Assembly: GCA_002898535.1 (NCBI GenBank)
Contig: BEHN01000011.1
Location: 1-64,000 of the forward strand
Direction: 5' to 3'
DNA length: 64,000 bases
Source: a bacterium HR11
GTDB lineage: Bacteria > Acidobacteriota > HRBIN11
The position numbers and the translations under genes are program-made. The notes beneath the pieces were generated by a model. The model was not told the DNA's origin. It did no database searches and saw nothing but the letters and a program-made list of their open reading frames with translations. Positions 1 to 8,213 of the stretch are shown in pieces. How positions within the stretch are numbered: position 1 is the first letter of the stretch; every line of letters begins with the position of its first letter.

Positions 1-1
1 C

Positions 2-313
2 TGCCCGGTATGCGGGGCGGGCCTAAGGGGGCGGGAAGAGCTCGTGTGTCCCCGGTGTGGCCTGGAGGGGAACCGCCACATCCTGGCGGCCTGGAACATC
101 GCCCTGCGGGGTCGGGCGAGACTCCCCCTCGGGGGGACGGGCCGGTCCGAGGAGGGCCGAGGGCTCTTCGGGCGGCTCCAGTCGCCCCGATGGGGGCAGG
201 GGGTCATGGGCGCTCCCGGTCGCCCCCTTCCTGTCCGGGTCGGGCCGGACGGCCGACGCCCGGGTCGGCGGCCGGCCGCCCGGACACAGGGGGAAGCGCA
301 GGCAACTGCGTAA
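2..313 (+). CDS. TnpB-like protein, C-terminal fragment cut by the window edge
   Basis: Only the last 103 codons are visible; the reading frame is already open at position 2 and ends at TAA 311-313. Two CPxCG knuckles (CPVCG near the start, CPRCG at about 47-61) followed by GNRHILAAWNIALRG match the zinc-ribbon end of IS200/IS605 TnpB proteins. In that family the ribbon is normally followed by D-R-D-x-N-A-A-x-N-I, where the second Asp is the last RuvC catalytic residue. Here the corresponding codon at 77-79 is His (NRH), so the nuclease may be dead or the copy may be decaying. The tail after AWNIAL is unusually long and Gly/Arg rich. No TnpA gene or clear right end can be seen. The family call is fairly firm; activity cannot be judged without the missing 5' part. 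Confidence 0.65.
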   Translation, partial: CPVCGAGLRGREELVCPRCGLEGNRHILAAWNIALRGRARLPLGGTGRSEEGRGLFGRLQSPRWGQGVMGAPGRPLPVRVGPDGRRPGRRPAARTQGEAQATA

Positions 314-394
314 GTCCTAAGCCTTCTGCCATACTTCCAGGTTCTCATATCCGAACCGACTATCCTCCATCCCACTCCCCTTCTTAACTCTGCC

Positions 395-478
395 CCATGA
401 CCCACGACCCATGACCCACCACCCATGACCCACGACCCACGAGCCATCACCCATGACCCATCAGCCATGAGCCATGAT
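395..478. repeat. Short-period repeat, family A (ATGACCCATGA type)
   Basis: About 84 bp of imperfect tandem copies of catgacccacga / catgacccatga variants fill the gap between the TnpB-like fragment and the wzc stop codon. Related tracts lie at 25470-25497, 39938-39990 and 57752-57800, where ATGAGCTATGA variants make the tract locally self-complementary. Confidence 0.8.
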
Positions 479-2599
479 CTACTTCTTGGGTGACTCCTCC
501 GGCCGAAGGTAGTAGCTGTAGTAGTAGCGGTAGGGGTAGTAGTACGTGTAGTAGGAATACTTGCTCGTGAGGTCGACCCGATTGAGGACGACGCCCAGGA
601 CAGGTGCCTCGATGCGGGCCAACTGCTCGGCGGCCATCTGGAGGGCCGGACGGGTCGTATGGCCGCTCTGGACGACGAGGATGATAGACTGCACGTCCCG
701 GACCAACCGCAGGGCTTCGGGAACGGCCAGGATCGGCGGCGTATCCAGGATGACGTAGTCGAAGGTCTCCAGCGCTTGCTGGATGAGCCGCCGTATGTCG
801 AGGCCCTCCAGGGTCGGGGACGCTTCACCCCGACGGTGACCCGTCGCCCCGCTGGGGATGACGATGAGATATTCGTTCACGGCGGGGAAGAGGTCCCAGG
901 CAGGCGGCGTCTCTTGACCCCGCAGGTCCAGCAGGCCCGGCCGACGGGACACGTTGAATATCTGATGGAACTTAGGGACATGGATGTCGGTCTCGACGAG
1001 CAAGACTCGCTTTTTGGCCTGGGCCAGTGTCCGGGCCAGATTGACGGCGACGAACGTCTTGCCCTCGCCCGGCTGGGGACTCGTGACCATCAAGACCCGT
1101 ACGGGCGGCCCGCTGTTCTGCGTCATCCATACATAGCCCTGCAGGAAGCGAAAGGCATTCTGGACCATCCGGGTATCCTTTTCCTTCTCCATGTCCGGGA
1201 TGAACGTCAGGAACGGATAGTCAACGACCTGCCGGATGTCCTCGTGACTATGGATTTTGTCGTCCAAATGGTGAAGTACGAAGGCCAGGCCGACACCGCC
1301 CATCAGCCCCAGGACCAAAGCCAGCGTCAGGGACAGGAGCCGCCGGGGCCGAATATGCTGTTTCGGCGGTTGCGCTTGCTCGATGAGCCGCATGAGGGCA
1401 CTCATCTGGATGTTGCCTGCGCCGGCAATTTGGGCCTGCTGACGGCGCTCCGTCATCATATCCAAGAGACGCCGTTGATTCTCCAGCTCGGCCTTGAGCG
1501 TCTGGTAGTCGGCGGCCGCCTTATTGAGCTTGTCGATCTCGGCCCGGATCGAATCGAACTCTTCCCGCAAGCGCCGTTCCTTATCCCGGACCGCATTGAC
1601 CTCGGCCTCGGCGCTTTGAATCAGCCTCTGGTGCAGGGCGCGGGCCTGTTGACGGTATCCGGAGCAGGCTTCGTCCCGTTGGATGGCCAACTGCTTGAGG
1701 CCGGGCCAGTCCGGCTTAAAAATCCGAGCCTTTTCGGCATACTCCTGCTCGGCCTTGGCGCAGGTCTCCTGAAGCTTCTGCAAGGCCGGATTGTTTCGAA
1801 TTTCCGGGAGGGCCTCGGGGGCGGAGGTCTGAACGCGCCGGAGGTCGGCCAGCTTCTCGACCAGCTCGTTCTGGGCTTCCAGGATGCGCTGGTTGATCGT
1901 CTCCATCCGCTGTTTCGCCACGTTGATTTGCTGGTCTAAAACCTGGACCTGGGCCGTCTGCGCCAGTCGGGCCAATTGAGCTTCCTTTTCGGCGATGGAC
2001 CGTTGAAGCTGCTGGATTTGCTCGGCGAGGGCCTCCCCGGTCGTTTGGCTCATCTGAATTTCCATCTGACGGTTGAACTCGATGAGGCTTTCGGCCCACG
2101 CATTCGTCAGGACGGCCGACGCCTCCGGCGAGGGGGCCTCGACGCCGATCTCCATCAGGAAGGTCTGACGCTTCGACCGGGCATAGACCCGCTCCTGAAG
2201 GAGCTTGATAAGCGCTTCTTCCGTCCAAGTATCTCCCTTCGGGGGACGGCCCAATTGAAGGAGGGAAACGATACGCTTCGGGTCCAACCGACTCAGGACC
2301 ATCCGGGCGACGGCCCGACTCTGGGCGATGTTCATCTGCGTATTCATGAAGGTCTCGACCGTAAAGGGCATCATGGGCTGGAAGATGGGACTCCCGATGT
2401 CGAACCGTTCAGGCCGGACCTCGATAACGGCCAAGGCTCGATAGACGGGCTTTTGGACGAGGACCCAGATGCCCGTCAGGAAGACGGCCCCGAGCGTGAC
2501 GGCGACGACCACGCCCCGATGGCGCATGACGATGAACCAGTAGTCCCGCAAATGAAGCTCTACAAATTCACCTTCCGACGGGCCGACCGGTCGTTCCAT
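479..2599 (-). CDS. wzc: Wzc/GumC-like polysaccharide co-polymerase with tyrosine-kinase domain
   Basis: A 706-residue inner-membrane protein expected to control chain length and export of the exopolysaccharide. It has an N-terminal Wzz domain with a first membrane segment at about 30-48, a long periplasmic coiled-coil region at about 180-390 and a second membrane segment at about 420-441. The cytoplasmic BY-kinase domain carries Walker A (SPQPGEGKT, 507-515), Walker A' (LLVETD, 533-538) and Walker B (FDYVILDTPP, 613-622). The C-terminus is a tyrosine cluster (KYSYYTYYYPYRYYYSYY, about 680-697), the usual autophosphorylation tail of Wzc-type kinases. The ATG at 2599 follows AAGGAGCGACC, a good ribosome binding site. 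It is the last gene of the leftward exopolysaccharide locus, directly after wza. The assignment is strong. Confidence 0.93.
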   Translation of the reverse strand: MERPVGPSEGEFVELHLRDYWFIVMRHRGVVVAVTLGAVFLTGIWVLVQKPVYRALAVIEVRPERFDIGSPIFQPMMPFTVETFMNTQMNIAQSRAVARMVLSRLDPKRIVSLLQLGRPPKGDTWTEEALIKLLQERVYARSKRQTFLMEIGVEAPSPEASAVLTNAWAESLIEFNRQMEIQMSQTTGEALAEQIQQLQRSIAEKEAQLARLAQTAQVQVLDQQINVAKQRMETINQRILEAQNELVEKLADLRRVQTSAPEALPEIRNNPALQKLQETCAKAEQEYAEKARIFKPDWPGLKQLAIQRDEACSGYRQQARALHQRLIQSAEAEVNAVRDKERRLREEFDSIRAEIDKLNKAAADYQTLKAELENQRRLLDMMTERRQQAQIAGAGNIQMSALMRLIEQAQPPKQHIRPRRLLSLTLALVLGLMGGVGLAFVLHHLDDKIHSHEDIRQVVDYPFLTFIPDMEKEKDTRMVQNAFRFLQGYVWMTQNSGPPVRVLMVTSPQPGEGKTFVAVNLARTLAQAKKRVLLVETDIHVPKFHQIFNVSRRPGLLDLRGQETPPAWDLFPAVNEYLIVIPSGATGHRRGEASPTLEGLDIRRLIQQALETFDYVILDTPPILAVPEALRLVRDVQSIILVVQSGHTTRPALQMAAEQLARIEAPVLGVVLNRVDLTSKYSYYTYYYPYRYYYSYYLRPEESPKK

Positions 2600-2687
2600 G
2601 GTCGCTCCTTATAAATCGTGAATAAATCGTGACGGCGTGACGGCGTTTTGAGGGATCCCCAGACCACCCCCCAGAGCCTGTTTCAAA

Positions 2688-2768
2688 ACTCACCGCGGAG
2701 GCGCAGAGGACGAGGATTTTTATCCGACTTTTCTCTGCGTCCTCGGCGTCTCAACAGTGAATCAGTGA
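2688..2768. repeat. Palindromic repeat, family B (CTCTGCG / CACCGCGGAGGC type)
   Basis: An imperfect inverted repeat of roughly 80 bp between wza and wzc. The left arm begins tttcaaaactcaccgcggag and the right arm reads ctctgcgtcctcggcgtctc. The same family occurs at 6351-6446, 6916-6961, 8130-8200, 28803-28840 and 28944-29041. Confidence 0.75.
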
Positions 2769-2801
2769 ACCCAGCCGGTAGCTTATCCCCTCCGTGTCAC
2801 G

Positions 2802-4079
2802 TCAGAATAGCGATTCCGGTACGAATACGATGTCCCCGTCGTTGAGTTCCACGTCCTTCTGCTTGCCCCGCAGGATGTCCCCCACGTCGATTTTCTCGAC
2901 CTTCCCGTCAGACCGAATGACCCGCACGCCCCCCAGGGACGCTCGGTCCGAGGGCCCTCCGGCCGCCGCGATGGCCCGTAAGAGGGTAAAGGGCCGAGAA
3001 CCCCGGACCATCCCGGGCCGCTGGACGGCGCCGTAGACGTATACCCGAATCTCTCCCAGCGGCACGAGGAGGACATCCCCCGGCGCCAGAGGTACGTCTT
3101 CCGTGATGTCGCCCTCATTGATCAACCGCTGAAGGTCGATGGCATACCGCTGGTACGTGCCCTTTTCGTCCATCCGATACAAGTAGGCCGTAATACTGGC
3201 CCCCTCTAAGAGGCCTCCGGCCTCGGCCAAGGCCGTGATGACCGTCTTGCCCCGATAGAGGGGAAAGGAGCCGGGATTCTTGACGGCCCCCATGACCGTG
3301 TACCGCTGGCTTTCAAACTGCCGGATGTTGACGGACACGTGGGGGTCCTGAATATACCGTTCCTGCAGGTACTTCCGAAGCATCTCCTCGACCTGCCGAA
3401 CGGTCATGCCGGCTACCTGAATGCGACCCATAGGAGCTACCGAGATCGTCCCATCCGGGGCCACCCGAAGCGTCATGTTGAAGTCCGGCAGTTCGAAAAT
3501 CCGGATATCCAGCTCGTCGCCCGGCCCCAGGTAGTACTCAGGCGCCGGAAGCGAGACCGAGCCGTCGCTCGATGCCCGGGTCGATGGCGTCGTCGGCGGA
3601 GGCGGCGGGCGGAGCCGGACGCGCTGGACCTGCAGGATGAATTGGTCCTTCTCCTGACGGGCCTCATACCGCCATTGGGTGATGGGCTCCTCCAGCTCCA
3701 GGACCAGGCGGGTCGTGCACGTGTCCCGGCAGGGTTCCTGCGTGGACAGGCGAAGGTCCCGTAAGCCCGTGCTCTTGTCCCACTCGGGGAGTTTGCGGAC
3801 CCGTTGACGGGTACGGGAGAAGTCTACGACGATGCGGGCCGGGTTCTGGAGGGTGAACGCGTTGTAGGGAAGGGGTGGGAACTCTTGAGACCGGGGCCGG
3901 ACGTCCAGCCGTAAGACGACCCCGATGGACGGTTCCTGCAAGGCCAGCGTCAGGGTCCGGATTTCAAACTGCGGGGGCTTCGCCGTCTCCTGAGGGGCCT
4001 GCGCCCCGGCCGTCGCGAGGGCGATCAGACAGGACAGGCCAAGAAGCCTCAGCCTGGAATACAGCAGGTCGTAGGTCAT
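2802..4079 (-). CDS. wza: Polysaccharide export channel, Wza family, with AMIN and SLBB domains
   Basis: A 425-residue exported protein forming the outer-membrane end of the exopolysaccharide machine. It has a signal sequence at about 1-26 (hydrophobic LGLSCLIALATA then AGAQA), an AMIN-like domain at about 38-155, a proline-rich linker (RPPPPPTTP), a Poly_export domain at about 180-258 starting at YYLGPGDELDIRIFEL, and two SLBB domains at about 260-345 and 348-425. No convincing lipobox is present, unlike enterobacterial Wza. The ATG at 4079 lies inside an ATGAGCCATGACC tract resembling repeat family A and has no clear ribosome binding site; no other in-frame ATG fits, so the start is accepted with caution. 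It lies upstream of wzc in the same transcriptional direction. Confidence 0.9.
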   Translation of the reverse strand: MTYDLLYSRLRLLGLSCLIALATAGAQAPQETAKPPQFEIRTLTLALQEPSIGVVLRLDVRPRSQEFPPLPYNAFTLQNPARIVVDFSRTRQRVRKLPEWDKSTGLRDLRLSTQEPCRDTCTTRLVLELEEPITQWRYEARQEKDQFILQVQRVRLRPPPPPTTPSTRASSDGSVSLPAPEYYLGPGDELDIRIFELPDFNMTLRVAPDGTISVAPMGRIQVAGMTVRQVEEMLRKYLQERYIQDPHVSVNIRQFESQRYTVMGAVKNPGSFPLYRGKTVITALAEAGGLLEGASITAYLYRMDEKGTYQRYAIDLQRLINEGDITEDVPLAPGDVLLVPLGEIRVYVYGAVQRPGMVRGSRPFTLLRAIAAAGGPSDRASLGGVRVIRSDGKVEKIDVGDILRGKQKDVELNDGDIVFVPESLF

Positions 4080-4132
4080 GGCTCATACTCGTGAGTCGAA
4101 TCGAGTCCCCCGTCCCGGCTTTTAATAAGGCG

Positions 4133-4222
4133 AATGGCGAGTGGCGAGTAGCGAGTAGCGAACGGCGAATGGCGAACAGCGAATGGTCTAAGGTCGGCGG
4201 TCTATGGTCTGTGGTCTATCTC
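4133..4222. repeat. Short-period repeats, families C (GCGAATGGCGAGTA) and D (CTATGGTCTGTGG)
   Basis: The intergenic tract upstream of wza begins with six or more 7-bp-period units such as gcgagtagcgaacggcgaat and runs straight into tctatggtctgtggtctat. The same two families sit side by side again at 31785-31900, 32351-32465 and 43505-43740. Confidence 0.8.
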
Positions 4223-4290
4223 GATTCAGCTGTCCTGCATCTTGCATCCCGCTTCGGTCTTTCCGGACCCCGTCCCGCCGTCACATCTTC

Positions 4291-4797
4291 TTACGGTCGC
4301 GGCGGGGTCACCTCCTCCTTCGTGACGGCGATGATAATCCCCGTCGTCGCCGCGGCGGCCGCCACGCCGCCGATGATCACGTACTTGCCGTATTTCGGCC
4401 AGAAGATGGGCTTCGTCTCGCAGGTCACTTCCAGGAGCTTCAGGGCCTGCTGGGGCGGCACCTCCGCCAGGCAGATGCGCGTCAGCGCCTTTGGACTGAC
4501 CCGAACGGTCGCCGTGTACGTGTACGTGACCCCCTCCGCCGTCGCTCGGATTTCGTAATCCCCGACCGGGGCGTTGCGGATCAGGAAGCGTCCCCGGTCG
4601 TCGGTCGTGTCCTGAAACACGGCCCCCGTCACCGTATGCCGGGCCGTCATGGCGGCGTTCGCCACGGGCGTCCGCCCGTCCTCCCGAAAGAGCTGGCCCC
4701 CGAGGTCGCCCCGCTGTTGCTCCTGGGCCGGCACGGAGACGGCCGTCAGGAGGCCGACCAGGACAAGCCCCATCCCGACGATCCACAAACTACGCAT
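4291..4797 (-). CDS. Exported carboxypeptidase-regulatory-like domain protein with C-terminal membrane anchor
   Basis: A 168-residue protein with a signal peptide (hydrophobic 5-22, likely cleavage after VPAQ). A carboxypeptidase regulatory-like beta-sandwich spans about 33-115 (GGQLFREDGRTPVANAAM, then DDRGRFLIRNAPVGDYEI). Two cysteines follow (ICLAEV and VTCETK), and a hydrophobic segment near the C-terminus (YVIIGGVAAAAATTGIIIAV) probably anchors it. Such domains are common in acidobacterial cell-surface proteins, and the gene lies between the outer-membrane barrel gene and wza, so a surface or periplasmic role in polysaccharide export is likely. No enzymatic residues are recognisable. The start at 4797 has GGGAGGTAGCCC upstream, a plausible ribosome binding site. 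Confidence 0.75.
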   Translation of the reverse strand: MRSLWIVGMGLVLVGLLTAVSVPAQEQQRGDLGGQLFREDGRTPVANAAMTARHTVTGAVFQDTTDDRGRFLIRNAPVGDYEIRATAEGVTYTYTATVRVSPKALTRICLAEVPPQQALKLLEVTCETKPIFWPKYGKYVIIGGVAAAAATTGIIIAVTKEEVTPPRP

Positions 4798-5063
4798 GGG
4801 CTACCTCCCGTAGGGTGTAGTGCAAATGCAACCGAGCTGAGTTTAATTGAAACGGTTTACTAAGTCAAGACATCTTCATCGCGACCCTCGGTCGGGTGAG
4901 GCCACCCACCGTTCGGATCCGTCTCAAAACTTCTTTCTCGTGGAATGGGTCTCGAATTCTCGGCATTCCGGTCTCCCGGACCCCGGGTGCGGGTCCCGGG
5001 GTCCAGGACCGGGTTTTGAAATAGACTCTCGTCGCTCCATTACTTTCCGCAGGGCCTGCGCGA

Positions 5064-6302
5064 TCACCTCACGCCTATCGTAACCGTCCACCGCCGGTCG
5101 GCCGTCAGGGGCAGATTCCGGTCCCGTACCCAGTAGCCCACCGTCAGGCCCACGACCTGATTGCGGACCCGCACGTCGAACCCGCCCTGCCACGAACGAC
5201 CTCGGTCCAGGACGCCCCCTTCGCCGGGATACTCAAGCCAGTAGCGCTCATACGTCGCCCGGCTCCGTACGCCCCGAAACAGCGTGAATCCGAGGCCCCC
5301 GCCGGCGTGCGTATATACGAAATAGGGTCGCCCGCCCCGGGAGAAATAGACGGACCACTCGGGCCGCCGTTCTCCCGACGCCAGAAGCCACCACCGCCGC
5401 CCCAGGGCCAGGTCCGCTTGAAGCGACCCGACCCATCCCCGAAAGCGGGGGACCCGGGGGTCTTCCGGGACCCAAAGCCGGTACCCGGCCCGGACGGAAG
5501 CCCCCGCAAAGGAGGTCACGCGATACCGCCATGCCAGGACGACTTCATAGGCCTTCGTGTTCCGCCAGGGGTCTGCCTCGAAGTCGATGAAGCCCCGCCG
5601 GGCTTCCAGAAGGAGGGTCGTCCGAGAGGACCGCTCCCACGCAAGGTACGCCGCCAGGGACCGCTCCCGCCGGTCCAGCAGGTCCTGTAAGTACCCGGCG
5701 ACCGTCGCTTCCGAGGCCCGGATGCGGACCGTGCTCCAGGCGGCCGTCGCCCCCAGGGCCATCCGTCGGAACAGGGGCATTTCCCACAGGACGGTCAGGG
5801 TTCGGTCCCGCACCTGGACGGGCACGTCCGCCTCCGGCGTGTAGGGATAAATCCCTTGGCCCCACTGCAGGCGCCCTTCGAGTTTCGATGGACCCAAGCG
5901 GATGGCCCCCCGGGCTGAGACCATATAGACCAGACCCCGTAGGGCCGGATACCGAAATGAGTATCGATACCCCACGGTTCCCTGAATGGCAAGGAGCAGG
6001 AAGCGCCCGAGGCCCATCGCCAGGCCGAGGCCGGGCACACCGGACACGTACGTATCCCACGCCCGCTCGACCCCGATGCCGGGGAATGGGTTCGAGTCGG
6101 CACCTATCAGGAGCCCCAGCGTCGGCCGCCAGGCCAGGGGCCCCAACCGCCGGTACTGCTCCCGAACGGCCGCCAGGTCCCGGTCCAGGGGATGCCGGGG
6201 CACCGTCTGGGCCCACCCGCCCCCGACCATTCCGAGGCTCCCGACCAACCCGAAGATCAGGCAACGTCCGAGGGGACAACCCTGCAGTGGCCGACGACGC
6301 AT
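5064..6302 (-). CDS. Outer-membrane beta-barrel protein of the exopolysaccharide locus
   Basis: I chose the ATG at 6302 rather than the longer frame from 6359 because GGGAGGGACGG lies just upstream and a signal peptide follows at once (MRRRPLQGCP then a hydrophobic run ending GGGWAQT). The 412-residue product has many short alternating hydrophobic/aromatic segments (YRYSFRYPALRGLVYMVS, EVVLAWRYRV, WWLLASGERR) and ends in a strand, VTIGVR, typical of outer-membrane barrels. Proteins of this kind occur in Wzx/Wzy loci of several phyla beside Wza and Wzc and are thought to help export or anchor the polymer. Family membership beyond 'beta-barrel' is not clear. Confidence 0.7.
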   Translation of the reverse strand: MRRRPLQGCPLGRCLIFGLVGSLGMVGGGWAQTVPRHPLDRDLAAVREQYRRLGPLAWRPTLGLLIGADSNPFPGIGVERAWDTYVSGVPGLGLAMGLGRFLLLAIQGTVGYRYSFRYPALRGLVYMVSARGAIRLGPSKLEGRLQWGQGIYPYTPEADVPVQVRDRTLTVLWEMPLFRRMALGATAAWSTVRIRASEATVAGYLQDLLDRRERSLAAYLAWERSSRTTLLLEARRGFIDFEADPWRNTKAYEVVLAWRYRVTSFAGASVRAGYRLWVPEDPRVPRFRGWVGSLQADLALGRRWWLLASGERRPEWSVYFSRGGRPYFVYTHAGGGLGFTLFRGVRSRATYERYWLEYPGEGGVLDRGRSWQGGFDVRVRNQVVGLTVGYWVRDRNLPLTADRRWTVTIGVR

Positions 6303-6350
6303 AGGACCGTCCCTCCCAGTGGACGGCTCATCTCTATGTTTCTGCGGTAC

Positions 6351-6446
6351 GTCTTTCACTTCACCGCCGAGGCGCCGAGGACACAGAGAACGAGGGTCTT
6401 TCTCTGCGTTCTCAGTGCCTCTGCGGTGAAATGGAGGTTTTGAATA
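6351..6446. repeat. Family B palindrome; its right arm is one of two direct repeats around the GxxExxY gene
   Basis: The left arm starts ttcaccgccgaggcgccgag; the right arm, 6401-6446, starts tctctgcgttctcagtgcct and ends ggaggttttgaata. The right arm recurs as a direct copy at 6916-6961. Confidence 0.8.
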
Positions 6447-6463
6447 CGTTCTATGACTTAGAC

Positions 6464-6916
6464 TTACTCCGGGCCGTATCTGGCTTTTCGGCCTCCCCCG
6501 ACCCTCCCCCGAGTCCCGGGACCGATGTATCGTCCTTCTTCCAATCCCAGGACGAAACGGCGAATGCCCTGTCTCAATACAGGGACGTTGAAGTTGATGA
6601 GCAAACCCACCTTCCAGCCACCTAATCTCATGTAAGTCAGAAGCTGAGCCTCATGGATCGGCAAGAGCTCCTCGACGGCTTTGACCTCTATGACCACGCA
6701 ACCGGCGACCAGTAAGTCCAGGCGATACCCGCAATCGAGCCGAATACCTTTGTACTCCAATGGTAGGGCCTTCTGCCGTTCGAAGGGAATCCGCCGGAGG
6801 GTCAGTTCGTGGCATAAGCACTCTTCGTAAGCCGACTCCAGGAGGCCCGGTCCGAGGGTACGATGGACCTCTAAGGCCGCCCCGATGATCTCGTGCGTCA
6901 GTGCATTAATGTTCAT
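6464..6916 (-). CDS. GxxExxY family protein (PD-(D/E)XK nuclease fold)
   Basis: The 150-residue product carries the signature G-L-L-E-S-A-Y at about 24-30 and a PD-(D/E)XK-like core ([21 protein letters not shown], with Asp at about 67, Glu at 77 and Lys at 79), as in the GxxExxY family. The ATG at 6916 abuts, and shares one base with, repeat family B, whose sequence supplies the 5' flank; there is no separate ribosome binding site. A longer frame back to 7660 is only wecA read in the wrong frame. The gene interrupts an otherwise exopolysaccharide-only region, so it is probably an inserted accessory gene. The biochemical role of the family is not established; the fold suggests DNA binding or cleavage. 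Confidence 0.8.
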   Translation of the reverse strand: MNINALTHEIIGAALEVHRTLGPGLLESAYEECLCHELTLRRIPFERQKALPLEYKGIRLDCGYRLDLLVAGCVVIEVKAVEELLPIHEAQLLTYMRLGGWKVGLLINFNVPVLRQGIRRFVLGLEEGRYIGPGTRGRVGGGRKARYGPE

Positions 6917-6961
6917 CTCTGCGTTCTCGGCGTCTCTGCGGTGAAATGGAGGTTTTGAAAT
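6916..6961. repeat. Family B right arm, second direct copy
   Basis: A 46-bp tract starting tctctgcgttctcggcgtct and ending ggaggttttgaaat. It matches 6401-6446 with about six mismatches by eye and directly abuts the start codon of the GxxExxY gene. Confidence 0.8.
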
Positions 6962-6966
6962 CCGCT

Positions 6967-8040
6967 CTACTGAACTCCATCCCTCGTCATTATCTGCTTG
7001 ACCGCCCGCCACGGCACGCCCGCCTGCCGCTCGAAAGGAACACGCTCCAGCGCGATAATGGCGGCGATGGCCGCCGTCGCCAGGATGATTGCCCCGAGGC
7101 CCCATCCCCACACGGGGACTCGCAGGAGCTCGAGCCCCAAGGCGGTCGCTCCCAGGAGCCCGCTCAGCCCATAGTGAATCAGCGCTACCTGCCGGGGATG
7201 TCTTCCCAGCCGATGCAGACGGTGGGACAAATGGTCCTTCCCAGGCGACATAAAGGGGATAAGTCCACGGCGGAGGCGAGACACAGTCACCAGCGTCGTA
7301 TCGAAGATCGGCACGCCCAAGATGAGCACGGGGACCATCCAGGATACCTCGGGCGGGGTCTGGGGTAGCCGTATCTTTAATCCCAGGGTCGCCATCAGGA
7401 ATCCCAGGAACATCGCCCCGCCGTCGCCCATAAAGATACGGGCCGGGTGAAAATTGTAGACTAGGAAACCCACCGAGACGCCCAGGGTGGCAGCTCCTAA
7501 GAGGCTTACCAGGCGCTGACCGCTCAGGAGGGCTAAGGTGGTAAAAAAGACGGCCGCGATCGCTGAAACACCAGCCGTCAGGCCGTCCATATTGTCCAAG
7601 AGGTTGAACGCACAGGTGATGCCGACGACCCAGAGCAGGGTGATCGCGACGTTCAGCCATTCCTGCGGGAAAACCTGGGCCCGAATCCCCGCCGCTATGA
7701 GGAGTAGGGCCGACAGGGGCATCGCAAAAAACAGCTTCACCTGAGAATGGAGACGGCCCATGTCATCCAGAAATCCAACGATAGCAATAAGGCTTCCGGC
7801 TCCCAGGATGGCCCATCCTTCCCGAACGACTCGGCTGTCTATGAAAAAGCCAAGTGTTACGATAACCGCCCCGAAGATGGCGAGACCGCCGAGCCGGGGA
7901 ATAGGCTTTGTATGGAATTTCCGGGGTCCTGGCAGGTCGATGGCATTCCACCGCCGGGCCAGCCAAGCCGCCAGGGGGACGCCTGCCAGCGTCAGGCCAA
8001 AGGCGGTGACCGCCGCTAACGGCCAGGTCCAGGCATACAT
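6967..8040 (-). CDS. wecA: Undecaprenyl-phosphate sugar-1-phosphate transferase, WecA/TagO/MraY family
   Basis: A 357-residue polytopic membrane protein of normal length for the family. It should transfer a sugar-1-phosphate (N-acetylglucosamine-1-phosphate or a relative) from a UDP-sugar to undecaprenyl phosphate, starting each polysaccharide repeat unit at the cytoplasmic face of the inner membrane. Visible family motifs are GFLDDMG (89-95), NLLDNMDGL (146-154), [12 protein letters not shown] (202-213) and the cytoplasmic histidine motif HLSHR (270-274). The N-terminal RLGG loop (49-52) is also typical. Its position in a Wzx/Wzy locus makes a priming role more likely than peptidoglycan synthesis, where MraY would be expected in an mra/mur cluster. 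The exact sugar cannot be told. Confidence 0.92.
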   Translation of the reverse strand: MYAWTWPLAAVTAFGLTLAGVPLAAWLARRWNAIDLPGPRKFHTKPIPRLGGLAIFGAVIVTLGFFIDSRVVREGWAILGAGSLIAIVGFLDDMGRLHSQVKLFFAMPLSALLLIAAGIRAQVFPQEWLNVAITLLWVVGITCAFNLLDNMDGLTAGVSAIAAVFFTTLALLSGQRLVSLLGAATLGVSVGFLVYNFHPARIFMGDGGAMFLGFLMATLGLKIRLPQTPPEVSWMVPVLILGVPIFDTTLVTVSRLRRGLIPFMSPGKDHLSHRLHRLGRHPRQVALIHYGLSGLLGATALGLELLRVPVWGWGLGAIILATAAIAAIIALERVPFERQAGVPWRAVKQIMTRDGVQ

Positions 8041-8129
8041 GGAGTGATGAAAGTAATGGAGGGCTGGGGATACAGGGCGACCTCAGATCGGGATGAATGC
8101 TTCAGGTCGGTGGGCCTACCTTAGAACCC

Positions 8130-8200
8130 TCTACGTTCTCTGCGCCTCGGCGGTGGCATCAAGGATGCACCGCATGGACGCCGAGGGTACCGGGTCTCTC
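8130..8200. repeat. Degenerate family B arm
   Basis: The tract ctctgcgcctcggcggtggc and a following partial inverse copy (caccgcatggacgccgag) lie between the GT4 gene and wecA; more decayed than the other family B copies. Confidence 0.5.
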
Positions 8201-8213
8201 GCCGAACGGCGCA

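Noticed and set aside
10-387. Other frames at the left edge (125 and 87 codons)
   Set aside because: They overlap the TnpB-like frame, which alone contains a recognisable zinc ribbon.
659-1939. Long plus-strand frame antisense to wzc (426 codons)
   Set aside because: A by-product of high GC on the opposite strand of a strongly supported kinase gene; no start site or recognisable domain.
6917-7660. N-terminal extension fusing wecA-region sequence to the GxxExxY protein
   Set aside because: The upstream part is wecA read in another frame plus repeat B; the family starts at [12 protein letters not shown].
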